Shown here: one piece after another, positions 1 to 7,964 of the stretch
Layout of the letters: each line of letters starts with the position of its first letter
Position numbering within the stretch: the stretch's first letter is position 1
NCBI GenBank assembly: GCA_025210455.1
Contig: JAOARQ010000061.1
Location: 1 to 64,000, forward strand
DNA from: Pelagimonas sp.
Lineage (GTDB): Bacteria; Pseudomonadota; Alphaproteobacteria; Rhodobacterales; Rhodobacteraceae
DNA: 64,000 bases
Direction: 5' to 3'
Translations under genes and position numbers: made by a program
Notes under the pieces: model-generated
The model's database searches: none
What the model was told of the DNA's origin: nothing
What the model saw: the letters and a program-made list of their open reading frames with translations, nothing else

Positions 1-59
1 ATTCGAACCTACGGTGCGCGGTACCAAAAACCGGTGCCTTACCACTTGGCTACACCCCA
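1..59 (-). tRNA. tRNA-Gln (TTG anticodon), 3' part missing at window edge
   Basis: Read on the minus strand from base 59, the sequence starts TGGGGTGTAGCC, followed by a D arm (GCCAAGTGGTAAGGC) and an anticodon loop TTTTGGT with anticodon TTG. This matches bacterial glutamine tRNA. The TTCGAAT of the T loop is at the window edge, so the 3' part of the T arm and the acceptor strand lie outside. The outermost anticodon-stem pair (27-43) appears to be C-C rather than C-G. Confidence 0.9.
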
Positions 60-128
60 ACTGTGAGGGGCTGTCTAATGTTCCTTTTGGTGGGGTGCAA
101 GCCCCAAGTTGCATAAAATCGAAAAAAA

Positions 129-1121
129 TTATGAGGCCTCTGCTTCGGGGTATTGGGCGTCTGGGTCGAAGAAGGTGTAGCGCGCCCGTCCCGCGCGTTT
201 TGAGGCGTAAAGGGCGATGTCGGCCTGATCGAGTATGTCTTCTGGAGATCGGCTATCCCCTTCTTCGGAAACGCAAATTCCAATGCTGGCGGAAATATTG
301 CATTCACGGCCTTCGAAAGGAACGGGTTCCTCGATGCGTTCGATCAAACGCGCAGACAGGTCTGCTAGACGGCTTTTGCGGGTGAGGGCGTGGCAGATAA
401 TGACGAACTCATCCCCCCCAACGCGGGCGACAAGATCATCCTGCCGGGTTTCGTGCAGCATGGTCTGCGAAACCTGCTTTAAAACCGCATCCCCGGCTGC
501 GTGACCCATGGTGTCGTTGACCTGTTTGAACAGGTCCAGGTCGATGTGAATCAGCGTGAAGGCTTCGCGGCTGTGTTGCAGCCGGTTCAGGGCTGTTTCC
601 ATCGCACGACGATTCCCCAAACCTGTTAGCGCGTCGGTAAAGGCGCGTTCTTCGGCTTCGATCTTGGCCCCTTGCAGGCGGGTGTTTAGGCTGCGTGATG
701 CATCCATTGCTGCTGACTTCGCCTCAACAAGGTAGAGCATCTCAATTGCAAGGTCGGTGGCGGCGAAGTCCGTGCTGGTCAGTTGATAGTCGCGCACAGC
801 GTCAACCACGGCGATGCCAAAGGACATATTGATCACCGCGCCACCATTGCCATCTGCCATCAAGACACCTTTGAGGGGGGTGCGAATTCCTTTGCGCACG
901 CGCAGATGCAGCTTGCGTCCATCCACCTGCAAAAGCTGTTCCATAGTGGTGATGGCTCGGGGGCGGTACACTTCGAAGGCTTCGAGAAAGCGCGCGCCTT
1001 CCAGCGGTATTGGCGAAATTTTATGTAGGGTCGGACCCGCTTGAATCATATGGCCGGTCGGGTCCAGCACAACGTGCATGGGGCAAAAAACGTGCAGCAT
1101 TTCAGTGGGTAGGGTGCTCAT
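129..1121 (-). CDS. Diguanylate cyclase, HNOBA-like sensor domain plus GGDEF
   Basis: This 330-aa protein is predicted to make cyclic di-GMP from two GTP. Residues 160-330 form a GGDEF domain with an intact GGDEF signature (235-239) and the inhibitory I-site RxxD (RQDD, 226-229) at the standard five-residue spacing, so product feedback is likely. Residues 1-150 resemble the HNOBA domain that follows H-NOX in soluble guanylate cyclases: a degenerate PAS-like region, then a signalling helix around 115-155. No membrane segment is seen. The ATG overlaps the TGA of the upstream H-NOX-like gene by 4 bp, so the two are translationally coupled and probably form one sensor-cyclase pair. Confidence 0.88.
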   Translation of the reverse strand: MSTLPTEMLHVFCPMHVVLDPTGHMIQAGPTLHKISPIPLEGARFLEAFEVYRPRAITTMEQLLQVDGRKLHLRVRKGIRTPLKGVLMADGNGGAVINMSFGIAVVDAVRDYQLTSTDFAATDLAIEMLYLVEAKSAAMDASRSLNTRLQGAKIEAEERAFTDALTGLGNRRAMETALNRLQHSREAFTLIHIDLDLFKQVNDTMGHAAGDAVLKQVSQTMLHETRQDDLVARVGGDEFVIICHALTRKSRLADLSARLIERIEEPVPFEGRECNISASIGICVSEEGDSRSPEDILDQADIALYASKRAGRARYTFFDPDAQYPEAEAS

Positions 1122-1711
1122 GCGACGCCTCCTGAGGCGGAGAGATCGAATTCGCGCCCCTCTGTAAAGGCTGTCGCAACAACGGAAATATCGATACGCC
1201 CCATATTCTTAAACCCACCATCATAGTCCAAAAGCGCAAGCGCGCCGTAGTCATCTGCCATCGCACGCAAAACGCCGACCATAAGATGCCCAAATCCCGG
1301 CAGGCCGGGTGACACTTTCAGCTGGAATTCGGTCTGGGTGTGATCTGTCAGTTCGAGATCGGGCAGGAATAAATCGCCCACAGCCAAACGGGCGCGACCT
1401 GGTAGGTCTTCAAGAGAGTGCAGAAACTCGATGAAATCGACCCCACCATAGCGCAAAAGCCGTCTGAGCGCCTCGGAGTTTGGATGCGACACCAGATAGG
1501 TGCCCAAATCTTCCAGAAAAACCTCAATGGGTTTGTCGAGAACCTGATGCGCGGCGTCCAGAATGGAAAAATAGGTCGTTTCGTCATAGCTGAGCATGGA
1601 TTCAATGTCCGGCTCGTCCAAGGAGGACAGAGCCGCAATCTCAAGCCATTTTTCCGGACCGTATGTGTCCTGTACGAAAACCTGTAAAGTTTTCAAGGTC
1701 AGTCCAAGCAT
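1118..1711 (-). CDS. H-NOX-like protein lacking the usual heme ligand
   Basis: This 197-aa protein has the length and layout of a stand-alone H-NOX (heme NO/O2 binding) domain: start MLGLTLKTLQVFVQDTYG, then a helix with Y42-D43, then a conserved LRYGG/DFIEFLHSLEDL stretch, then a C-terminal beta region. In canonical members the last stretch reads LDxxH, where His is the proximal heme ligand. Here residue 104 is Pro (codon CCA). The downstream YxSxR heme-propionate motif is replaced by LKVSP. It is the first gene of a two-gene unit with the cyclase. The fold call is fairly sure; heme binding and NO sensing are doubtful. Confidence 0.8.
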   Translation of the reverse strand: MLGLTLKTLQVFVQDTYGPEKWLEIAALSSLDEPDIESMLSYDETTYFSILDAAHQVLDKPIEVFLEDLGTYLVSHPNSEALRRLLRYGGVDFIEFLHSLEDLPGRARLAVGDLFLPDLELTDHTQTEFQLKVSPGLPGFGHLMVGVLRAMADDYGALALLDYDGGFKNMGRIDISVVATAFTEGREFDLSASGGVA

Positions 1712-1811
1712 GTCGCCTCACATCGTTGATCTGAATCAAAGATGTCAGGGCAGGCTTAATTTTTGGGTAACATATTAAATTGAAGGGAAATATCGCCCGG
1801 GGTCTGCTTGG

Positions 1812-3371
1812 CTAGAAATCCGTGGGCGCCCCCCCTTCGGCTTTGCGGCGCGCGACAAAGTCGGAAAGTTCGTCTTTGATGGCGGCGTCCATGGGCGGGG
1901 CTTCGAACTCATCGATAATCTGTTTGAACTTCATATGCGCGCGTTCCACTGTCCAGACCGATCCGGCAGCCTCCCAGGCCTCATAGTTTTTCCAGTCTGA
2001 CAGGAAGGGCTGATAAAAGGCGGTCTCATAGCGATCCTGCGTGTGCTGAATGCCAAAGAAATGCCCGTTGGGGCCCACTTCGCGAATGGCGTCAACAGCC
2101 AGCGCATCGTCGGACGTATCCCAGATTGTCGGGTCCATATAGCGTTGCAATTGCGCAATCACTTCGCAGTCCATGATGAATTTTTCGGGGCTTGCGATCA
2201 GCCCACCCTCAAGCCAGCCGGCGGCGTGATACACCATATGAGCACCCGCCTGAATCGCCGACCAAAGGCTATGTTCAGTTTCCCACATCGCCTGACCATC
2301 GGGCACATTTGCGGCGCAGACCCCGCTTGCGCGCATGGGCAGGCCGTAATAACGGGCCATCTGTCCGGTCATCTGTGTGGCGCGCATGTATTCAGGGGTG
2401 CCAAAGGCGGGGGCACCAGTTTTCATGTCCACATTGGATGTGAAGGTGCCAATCATACAGGCGACACCGGGGTTGATGACCTGCGCCAGAACAACAGCGG
2501 CCAGCCCTTCAGCCAAAGATTGCGCCACGGCGCCCGCCATCGTCACCGGGGCCATGGCACCGGCCAGTGTGAAGGGCGTTACCACAAGCCCCTGACCACG
2601 CCGCGCCAGACGCATCCAGCCATCCAGCATCGGGATGTCGTGTTTCAACGGCGATGTGGAATTGATGTTGGTGTACATCCGCGGTTTGGCATCAAATTCC
2701 TCATGGGTCAGCCCACCGGCAATTCGCACCATTTCCATCACATCTTCGATGCGCTCTTTGCCAAGCGCATAGGCATGCACGGCCTTGTCTGTCAGGATCA
2801 ATTTGTCAAAGAGCACATCCAGATGCCGCACGCTGGCATGGATATCGACGGGTTCCACCGGATAGCCGCCTACGAAGTGGATACAGTTGAAATATTGCGA
2901 CAGCTTTAACAGGTTCGCACATTGTTCGCGATTGCCGGGAACTTTTCTGCCCAGTTCAAGATCCCAGTAGTTGGGGGGCGACGACACATTGCCGAACAGG
3001 ATCTTATTGCCACCAAATTCCAAAGTGCGATCGGGGTTGCGTGGCGTGATGGTAAAGCTTGAGGGCGCTTTCCCCACCATCTCCATGACAAAATCACGAT
3101 CCATCCGCACATTTTCGCCGTCAATGGTGCAGCCTGTGGTCTTGCGCAGGATATCCAGCGCTTCGTGATTGAGAAACTCGATGCCGATTTCTTCCAGGAT
3201 GCGCATGGTTGCATTGTGCATCCGTTCAACGGCTTCGGGTGTCAAAGGTTCGGTGGGGCGGTCCATATTGACCGGCAAGGACCAGGGAGACTGTTCAATC
3301 GACGGCGCTGTACGGCGGGTGTTTCCTGCGCGTCCACCGCTGCGGCGGCGTCGGGTGCTTGTGTCTGTCAT
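1812..3371 (-). CDS. Trimethylamine methyltransferase (MttB) family protein, non-pyrrolysine
   Basis: The 519-aa protein belongs to the MttB/COG5598 family, whose members demethylate quaternary or tertiary amines onto a corrinoid protein. There is no in-frame amber codon, so this is a non-pyrrolysine member; relatives act on betaines, and the substrate here is unknown. The start at 3371 is chosen because a strong AGGAGG lies just upstream; an in-frame extension of 90 codons crosses the repeat element at 3485-3750 and is unlikely to be translated. Recognisable family stretches include SPPNYWD and the methyl-acceptor barrel around TPFTLAGAMAPVT. No corrinoid protein or reductive activase gene is adjacent. 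Confidence 0.88.
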   Translation of the reverse strand: MTDTSTRRRRSGGRAGNTRRTAPSIEQSPWSLPVNMDRPTEPLTPEAVERMHNATMRILEEIGIEFLNHEALDILRKTTGCTIDGENVRMDRDFVMEMVGKAPSSFTITPRNPDRTLEFGGNKILFGNVSSPPNYWDLELGRKVPGNREQCANLLKLSQYFNCIHFVGGYPVEPVDIHASVRHLDVLFDKLILTDKAVHAYALGKERIEDVMEMVRIAGGLTHEEFDAKPRMYTNINSTSPLKHDIPMLDGWMRLARRGQGLVVTPFTLAGAMAPVTMAGAVAQSLAEGLAAVVLAQVINPGVACMIGTFTSNVDMKTGAPAFGTPEYMRATQMTGQMARYYGLPMRASGVCAANVPDGQAMWETEHSLWSAIQAGAHMVYHAAGWLEGGLIASPEKFIMDCEVIAQLQRYMDPTIWDTSDDALAVDAIREVGPNGHFFGIQHTQDRYETAFYQPFLSDWKNYEAWEAAGSVWTVERAHMKFKQIIDEFEAPPMDAAIKDELSDFVARRKAEGGAPTDF

Positions 3372-3767
3372 AAGTGCCTCCTGACCTGATGCTCCTATGA
3401 CAGGGAATGTTTGGGGGCGCTTCCTGTCGAAAAACGACGAATATTGTCGTTTTCGTATTTTGGGTTTGCGATTGTCTGATCTTAGGGTCTGTTGACATCC
3501 ACCCCGCACCCCCGGTTTGAGACCAGAATCCACCAGCGCCAGGCATTTTTGTGACGCAAAGGTGCCCCTTTTCGAGCCAAAATAACGCGGCGATGGTGGA
3601 TGTTGGCTAAATCTCGAAGAGACGCGGCGCATTTTGCCCATCGAGTCGTTATTTATCCCACGTGATCAACCAGATCACGGCGGTCAAAATATCTGGCGCT
3701 GAGCAAAATGCGTCGCGCCCCGAGGACGCGCGCTGACTGTCAACAGACCCCAGCCCCGTTTGCAGGA
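3372..3767. other. Intergenic region between MttB-family gene and HAD gene
   Basis: This 396-bp stretch holds the presumed promoter and ribosome binding site of the MttB-family gene at its left end. The rest is almost entirely the 266-bp inverted-repeat element at 3485-3750. I see no convincing gene in it. Confidence 0.7.
3485..3750. mobile_element. MITE-like element with 13-bp terminal inverted repeats
   Basis: The element starts GGGTCTGTTGACA at 3485 and ends with its exact complement TGTCAACAGACCC at 3738-3750. Inside, further inverted matches appear: GTTGACATCCACC near the left end against GGTGGATGTTGGC around 3596-3608, and CAGCGCCAGGCATTTT (left) against AAAATATCTGGCGCTG (right). It has no coding capacity. 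This is the structure of a non-autonomous element mobilised by a transposase elsewhere. No clear target-site duplication is seen (CTTA on the left, CAGC on the right), so it may be old. Confidence 0.65.
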
Positions 3768-4466
3768 CTAGTCGCGATCAAGCCACGCGGGGATCTCGCC
3801 GATATTGGTCAGCACCACATCCGCGTGACTTTGCAGATCTTCCCGTGTGGCCATGCCGGTCAGAACCCCGATGGTCATCATCCCGGCGGCACGACCCGCG
3901 ATCAAATCATGCAGGCTGTCCCCCACCATGGCGATATGATCCGGTGAGATACCCGTCTGATCGGTAAAGGCCAGCAGCGGCGCGGGATCGGGTTTCGCCC
4001 CATAGCCGCTGTCAAAACCAGCAATGAAATCAAACATCTCTAGCACCGATGCCGCCTGAAGATGGGCGAAGGCCCCCATTTCAGTGTCATTTGTCATGAC
4101 CCCCAATGCGATGCCGCGCCGCTGAAACTCGCTCATGAGAGGGGGCAGGGGAACGGCAGGTGCCAGGGGGGCAGCCTGCGCTTCTTCGGCCAGAAAGTTT
4201 TCGATCTCATCGGCTGAGCGATCGGGCAGGGCGCTCGCTAGGCATTCGGCGGCTTCTCGGGTGGTGCCCGCAATGATTGGACTATCTGGCAGGAAGGTCT
4301 GCGCCTGCAGATCATAGCGCGCGGCCCGCGCGAGATTTTGCACCACCTCAGCATTCCCATTGCTGAGTGTCTGCATCACTTTCAGCGCCCAGACCGACCA
4401 AGTGGCCGAGAAATCGAACAATGTGCCGTCTTTGTCGAAGATCAGGCCTTTGATAGTATTGCTCAT
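3768..4466 (-). CDS. HAD-family hydrolase (phosphoglycolate phosphatase-like)
   Basis: The 232-aa protein starts with the HAD nucleophile motif FDKDGTLFD (residues about 9-17) and carries the later motifs (T in VMTNDT; GDSLHDL with the acidic metal ligands), with a helical cap between them. It should dephosphorylate a small phosphorylated metabolite; phosphoglycolate is possible but unproven. The ATG at 4466 overlaps the TGA of the DUF3572 gene in an ATGA junction, so the two are co-translated. A longer in-frame start would run into the upstream gene and is rejected. Confidence 0.88.
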   Translation of the reverse strand: MSNTIKGLIFDKDGTLFDFSATWSVWALKVMQTLSNGNAEVVQNLARAARYDLQAQTFLPDSPIIAGTTREAAECLASALPDRSADEIENFLAEEAQAAPLAPAVPLPPLMSEFQRRGIALGVMTNDTEMGAFAHLQAASVLEMFDFIAGFDSGYGAKPDPAPLLAFTDQTGISPDHIAMVGDSLHDLIAGRAAGMMTIGVLTGMATREDLQSHADVVLTNIGEIPAWLDRD

Positions 4467-4747
4467 GTCCAGTGTACCTGTTCTCCGCCGGGCAGGGCTG
4501 CGCGGGCTTGCATCAAAGTGTCGTAGGGAAGCCCCTCGGTGTCGCAAAACGCGGTTACCCAGGCATCATCCATTAACAGAAAGTCCAGAACGGACCCCTG
4601 AAACTCGGGGTCTTGTAAACGTTCCTTTACATCGTCGATGCCGGCCCCTGAGGCCCCCGCAAATATGGGAAATAGTTCATCATTTGACGCGAGCCATGCG
4701 ATGGCCTGCATCCCAATGATCTCGGCTTTGTGACGAGAAAATGACAT
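4463..4747 (-). CDS. DUF3572 family protein
   Basis: A 94-aa soluble helical protein of the alphaproteobacterial DUF3572 family, recognised from AIAWLASNDELFPIF, the G-A-S-G turn and the FLLMDD block. Function is unknown. The start at 4747 is chosen over an upstream extension because the extension would run into the promoter and 5' end of the divergent cyclase gene. It overlaps the HAD gene by 4 bp and faces away from the PleD-like gene, an arrangement I recall as common in this family of bacteria. Confidence 0.8.
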   Translation of the reverse strand: MSFSRHKAEIIGMQAIAWLASNDELFPIFAGASGAGIDDVKERLQDPEFQGSVLDFLLMDDAWVTAFCDTEGLPYDTLMQARAALPGGEQVHWT

Positions 4748-4851
4748 TTCGTTCGATTCCTGAAAGGGTTTTTTAACCTCTCTCACCAAATCTAACTCCA
4801 GCAGAAAGTGCAAGCGACGTGACTTCTGATTTTGGATTGGGGACATATGAG

Positions 4852-6318
4852 ATGACAGCTCGGGTATTGGTGGTCGATGCGGTGCCAACTAACCGTATCA
4901 TCTTGCGAGTGAAGCTTTCCGCCGCATTTTACGAGGTTGTGCAGGCCTCATCGGGGCATGCCGCTGTGGCCATGGCGCGCAAGGTGCGCCCGGATCTGGT
5001 GATTACGGCCTCTGATCTGCCGGATATGTCCGGGCGGTCGCTGTGTGCGACGCTGCGCCGGGATCCGGCCAATACACATACGCCCATTGTGATCGTGCAT
5101 GGCGAAGATGATCTGGATGAGCGGCTGGTCTCACTGGCGGCTGGTGCGGATGATGTGCTGAGCCGTCCGATTGATGATCTGGTGATGATGGCGCGTCTGA
5201 GATCGCTGCTGCGCGCCCGCGATGCTGAAGCTGAGTTGCAGCTGCGCGATGATACCCGCCGTGCCCTTGGGCTGGCAGAGGACATGTCCAGTTTTGACAG
5301 TCCGGCGCGTGTTTGTCTGATCCCGACAGGGCAGCTGGAGCATCCCGAACATCTGGCCAGGGCAATGACAGAAGACTTGGGTTCAAAAGTAGAGCTGATC
5401 GATTCAGAAGAGGCTCTGCGTGAACGCAGAAATTCGCCCGATGTCTTTGTGATTGCCGAAGGCCCCTATAGTCTGGGTGAGGGGCTGTCGCTTTTGCCGC
5501 AGCTGCGTGCGGCATCGCAGACCCGCCATAGCGCAGTGGTCTATGTGGCGCAGCCACACATGCGACGCGAAGCAGCCAGTGCCCTTGATATGGGGGCAAA
5601 TGATCTGCTGGCCGCTGGTCCTGATTCCGCCGAGCTGACCATTCGGGTCAGGAAACAGATTGCGCGCAAACGCACCAATGATCGGCTGCGGGCCAATATG
5701 CGTGATGGGCTGAAGGCGGCTGTCACAGATCCGCTGACCGGGCTTTATAATCGCCGCTACACCATGCCTTACCTGAACCGGATCAAGGATCGCGCCGCCG
5801 AGCATCGCCGCCCTTATGCGCTGCTAGTGGCGGATCTGGACCACTTCAAACAGGTGAATGATCTTTACGGTCATGCGGCGGGTGACACAGTGCTGGTCAC
5901 CTTTGCCGAACGGCTGCGGGACAACCTGCGCGCTGCGGATCTTCTGTCGCGCTGGGGCGGGGAAGAGTTCCTTGTCGCCATGCCCGATACCGATCACGCG
6001 GCTGCCAAACGCACGGCGGAACGGATCTGCGCCATCATGGCCGATCATCCGCTGCGCATTGCAGGGGGCGCGGAAATTCGGGTCACGGTCTCTGTGGGCC
6101 TTGCGCTTTGGCACCCGGGGGATGACCAGGATCCGCTGTCGTTGATCGAAAAGGCAGATCAGGCGCTCTATGAGGCCAAAAAACAGGGGCGCAATAAGGT
6201 TGTGCTGTCAAACCGTATCGCCAAATTCCAGCCGCCCCGCGCCAGCCAGTTGGAAATGGCGCTGCCGTTGGCCAATGACACCGATTCCATGCCTCTGCGT
6301 CAGGCAACGCGCAGCTAA
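4852..6318 (+). CDS. PleD-like diguanylate cyclase with degenerate receivers
   Basis: This 488-aa protein has the PleD layout: two receiver-like domains (about 1-120 and 150-275) and a C-terminal GGDEF domain with GGEEF at 369-373 and an I-site RAAD at 360-363, so c-di-GMP synthesis is expected. In the first receiver, the residue aligned with the PleD phospho-acceptor Asp53 is Ala53 (TASDLP), one of the paired acidic residues is Ala10 (VVDAV), and the conserved Lys is Arg105. The second receiver is also degenerate. Start 4852 gives the usual MTARVLVVD opening; a GTG 33 bp upstream is the alternative. A hairpin terminator follows. Confidence 0.9.
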   Translation: MTARVLVVDAVPTNRIILRVKLSAAFYEVVQASSGHAAVAMARKVRPDLVITASDLPDMSGRSLCATLRRDPANTHTPIVIVHGEDDLDERLVSLAAGADDVLSRPIDDLVMMARLRSLLRARDAEAELQLRDDTRRALGLAEDMSSFDSPARVCLIPTGQLEHPEHLARAMTEDLGSKVELIDSEEALRERRNSPDVFVIAEGPYSLGEGLSLLPQLRAASQTRHSAVVYVAQPHMRREAASALDMGANDLLAAGPDSAELTIRVRKQIARKRTNDRLRANMRDGLKAAVTDPLTGLYNRRYTMPYLNRIKDRAAEHRRPYALLVADLDHFKQVNDLYGHAAGDTVLVTFAERLRDNLRAADLLSRWGGEEFLVAMPDTDHAAAKRTAERICAIMADHPLRIAGGAEIRVTVSVGLALWHPGDDQDPLSLIEKADQALYEAKKQGRNKVVLSNRIAKFQPPRASQLEMALPLANDTDSMPLRQATRS

Positions 6319-6336
6319 GCATAAATGTTCTAAATG

Positions 6337-6370
6337 AAAGCGCTGCCAGAGGATGATCTGGCGGCGCTTT
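6337..6370 (+). terminator. Rho-independent terminator after the PleD-like gene
   Basis: The hairpin AAAGCGC-T-GCCAGA / TCTGGC-G-GCGCTTT with a six-base loop is followed by ATGTTTTC. It lies 18 bp after the stop codon. Confidence 0.75.
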
Positions 6371-6410
6371 ATGTTTTCAGGGCAGGGCTTAGGGTAAATG
6401 CATCCAGAGC

Positions 6411-6950
6411 CTAATCATCGCGATGGCGATGCGGCTTGTGCCGGTCTTTATCGCGCCACTTGTCGCGGCGTTCGCGCCAGTTTGTCAGCTCATCTTCCAG
6501 CCGGTCAGCAAAAATCGCGCGCTCCTGGGGCGTCATGTCTGAGATGAAGTCCACCAGAACCTCTTGCCCGCGTTTGCGCCGGTCGGCGTTGCTGGCGCTT
6601 TGTGCCTCCAGGGTGGCCAGCAGGGCCGCGCGATCAAAAGGATCGCTGCGCAAAACCCCCAAAGCCAATTGATAGCCCGACAAGATCCCACGCCCGTCTT
6701 TGGGGGGCTTTTTACCCAACGTGCTGCGCAGCGCAGAGCGCAGTTCCTTGCGTTGATCTTCATCAAAGGCACGGGTGTAGGGGGTGACCGGATCACCGCC
6801 TTTGCGTACCCAAGGGCTGGCGTCGCGCCCATGTGACAGCGCCCCCACCAGCAGGCCAATCACCAGCAGATTCAGCGCGAGCGATCCAAACAGCACCACC
6901 CGCAGCCAGGGGCGCATTTTGACAGGTTTTGTGGTGTCAGACATGCTCAT
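6411..6950 (-). CDS. Periplasmic CpxP/Spy-like (heavy-metal sensor) protein
   Basis: A 179-aa protein with one N-terminal membrane anchor (about residues 16-40) followed by a helical, Arg/Lys/Glu-rich domain facing the periplasm. The layout and the ERAIFADRLEDELTNWRERRD tail fit the Spy/CpxP (periplasmic heavy-metal sensor) superfamily. The C terminus is His-rich (HKPHRHRDD). It is the third gene of a unit with an ECF sigma factor and a membrane protein, with a 4-bp ATGA overlap, which suggests it feeds envelope status to the sigma/anti-sigma pair. Substrate or metal is unknown. Confidence 0.75.
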   Translation of the reverse strand: MSMSDTTKPVKMRPWLRVVLFGSLALNLLVIGLLVGALSHGRDASPWVRKGGDPVTPYTRAFDEDQRKELRSALRSTLGKKPPKDGRGILSGYQLALGVLRSDPFDRAALLATLEAQSASNADRRKRGQEVLVDFISDMTPQERAIFADRLEDELTNWRERRDKWRDKDRHKPHRHRDD

Positions 6951-7297
6951 CCCTCCATGAGTGCCAGATCATAGCCGCTTAGGGGATCAATCCCCAAAGC
7001 CCCCAGACCGGTCTGTTGCAGATCCCAGAGGCTGGACATGCCGCTGGTGGGGCTGATGCCCAGCCAGACGCCCACGGCGCAGGTGGCCGCCAGCCCAGCC
7101 AACCCGGGCCAGCCGCCGATGGCCGCCTTGAGCTGGCCCCAGATTCCCGGTTCGGGCACGCGGGTCTGTGCAACTGGCTGGGCCGCTAGCGCCTGCTCCG
7201 TCAGGGTTTTCATAAAGTCGACCGACAGCTCGGGCGGGGTGTCGCGCGCGGCCGAGAAAAAGTCATCGAGCCCGATATCATCTTTTCTGTCAGTCAT
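6947..7297 (-). CDS. Small membrane protein, candidate anti-sigma factor
   Basis: A 116-aa protein with a cytoplasmic acidic N terminus (DDIGLDDFFSAARDTPPELS), one membrane segment around residues 62-82 (AGLAATCAVGVWLGI) and a short periplasmic tail. It starts 8 bp inside the end of the ECF sigma gene and overlaps the CpxP-like gene by 4 bp, so all three are co-translated. The size, topology and position fit an anti-sigma factor, but no zinc-binding HxxxCxxC motif is present. The role is inferred from context. Confidence 0.7.
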   Translation of the reverse strand: MTDRKDDIGLDDFFSAARDTPPELSVDFMKTLTEQALAAQPVAQTRVPEPGIWGQLKAAIGGWPGLAGLAATCAVGVWLGISPTSGMSSLWDLQQTGLGALGIDPLSGYDLALMEG

Positions 7298-7886
7298 CGT
7301 CTTCATATCCCAGTTCATCTTTGCGCCCCAGTAAGAGCGCCTCAAGCGCGCGTTTGCCCCGCGCAGTCAAGCTTTCCACGGCACGCGGGCCAATGTCCAT
7401 GATCTGCGCAATCTCGGGGTTCGAAAGCCCTTCGATATGGCGCAGGACCACCGCCTGCCGCTGCCGTTCCGGCAGCTGGCTCAGCGCCTTTTGCAAGGCC
7501 TCGGCACGGGTTGCCTGTTGCAGGTTTTCCGCGACGGATGGCGCATCATCTTCCGGTTCGGGGATAGCATCCATGGACGGGCCGCTGCGTCTTTTACGCA
7601 GGCGGTCGGCGCATAGATTGGCCGTCACCCGATATAGCCAGGTGGTCACCTTGGCTTCGCCCTCACGCCAGTCAGGGGCAGTCTTCCACAGCCGCAGCAA
7701 AGCCTCTTGCGTGACATCTTCGGCCTCGGCGCGATCGCCCCCCAGCAGTCGATAGGCATGGGCCGTCACCCGCGGTGCCAGTCGCATGGTCAGGGCGCGT
7801 GCGGCGGCCGCATCGCCCCGGGCATAGGCCGAAAGCAATGTCTCATCGCTGTGCTCGCTCATGGCATCATAGGGCATCTGATCCAT
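7290..7886 (-). CDS. ECF-family RNA polymerase sigma factor
   Basis: The 198-aa protein has sigma region 2 (AHAYRLLGGDRAEAEDVTQEALLRLWKT block, then TWLYRVTANLCADRLRKRR) and region 4 (LPERQRQAVVLRHIEGLSNPEIAQIMDIG, then a recognition helix with AVESLTARGKRAL), separated by an acidic linker. It should direct RNA polymerase to a small stress regulon, probably including its own operon. Start could also be the ATG at 7862 (MSEHSDE). It lies downstream of the EF-hand gene on the same strand, separated by a terminator. Confidence 0.93.
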   Translation of the reverse strand: MDQMPYDAMSEHSDETLLSAYARGDAAAARALTMRLAPRVTAHAYRLLGGDRAEAEDVTQEALLRLWKTAPDWREGEAKVTTWLYRVTANLCADRLRKRRSGPSMDAIPEPEDDAPSVAENLQQATRAEALQKALSQLPERQRQAVVLRHIEGLSNPEIAQIMDIGPRAVESLTARGKRALEALLLGRKDELGYEDDD

Positions 7887-7925
7887 TTCCCAGCGCTATC
7901 GCTTTCCAGCGGGTTGCGCAATGCG

Positions 7926-7949
7926 GGGCCTTCCCAAAAAGGAAGGCCC
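7926..7949 (-). terminator. Terminator between EF-hand gene and ECF sigma gene
   Basis: GGGCCTTCC and GGAAGGCCC form a 9-bp stem with a CAAAAA loop, 16 bp after the EF-hand stop codon. It probably separates expression of the secreted protein from the sigma operon. Confidence 0.65.
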
Positions 7950-7964
7950 TGTTTGATCCAAAGA

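Noticed and set aside
3372-3641. Upstream in-frame extension of the MttB-family gene by 90 codons
   Set aside because: The extension runs through the inverted-repeat element and lacks a ribosome site, whereas the start at 3371 has AGGAGG.
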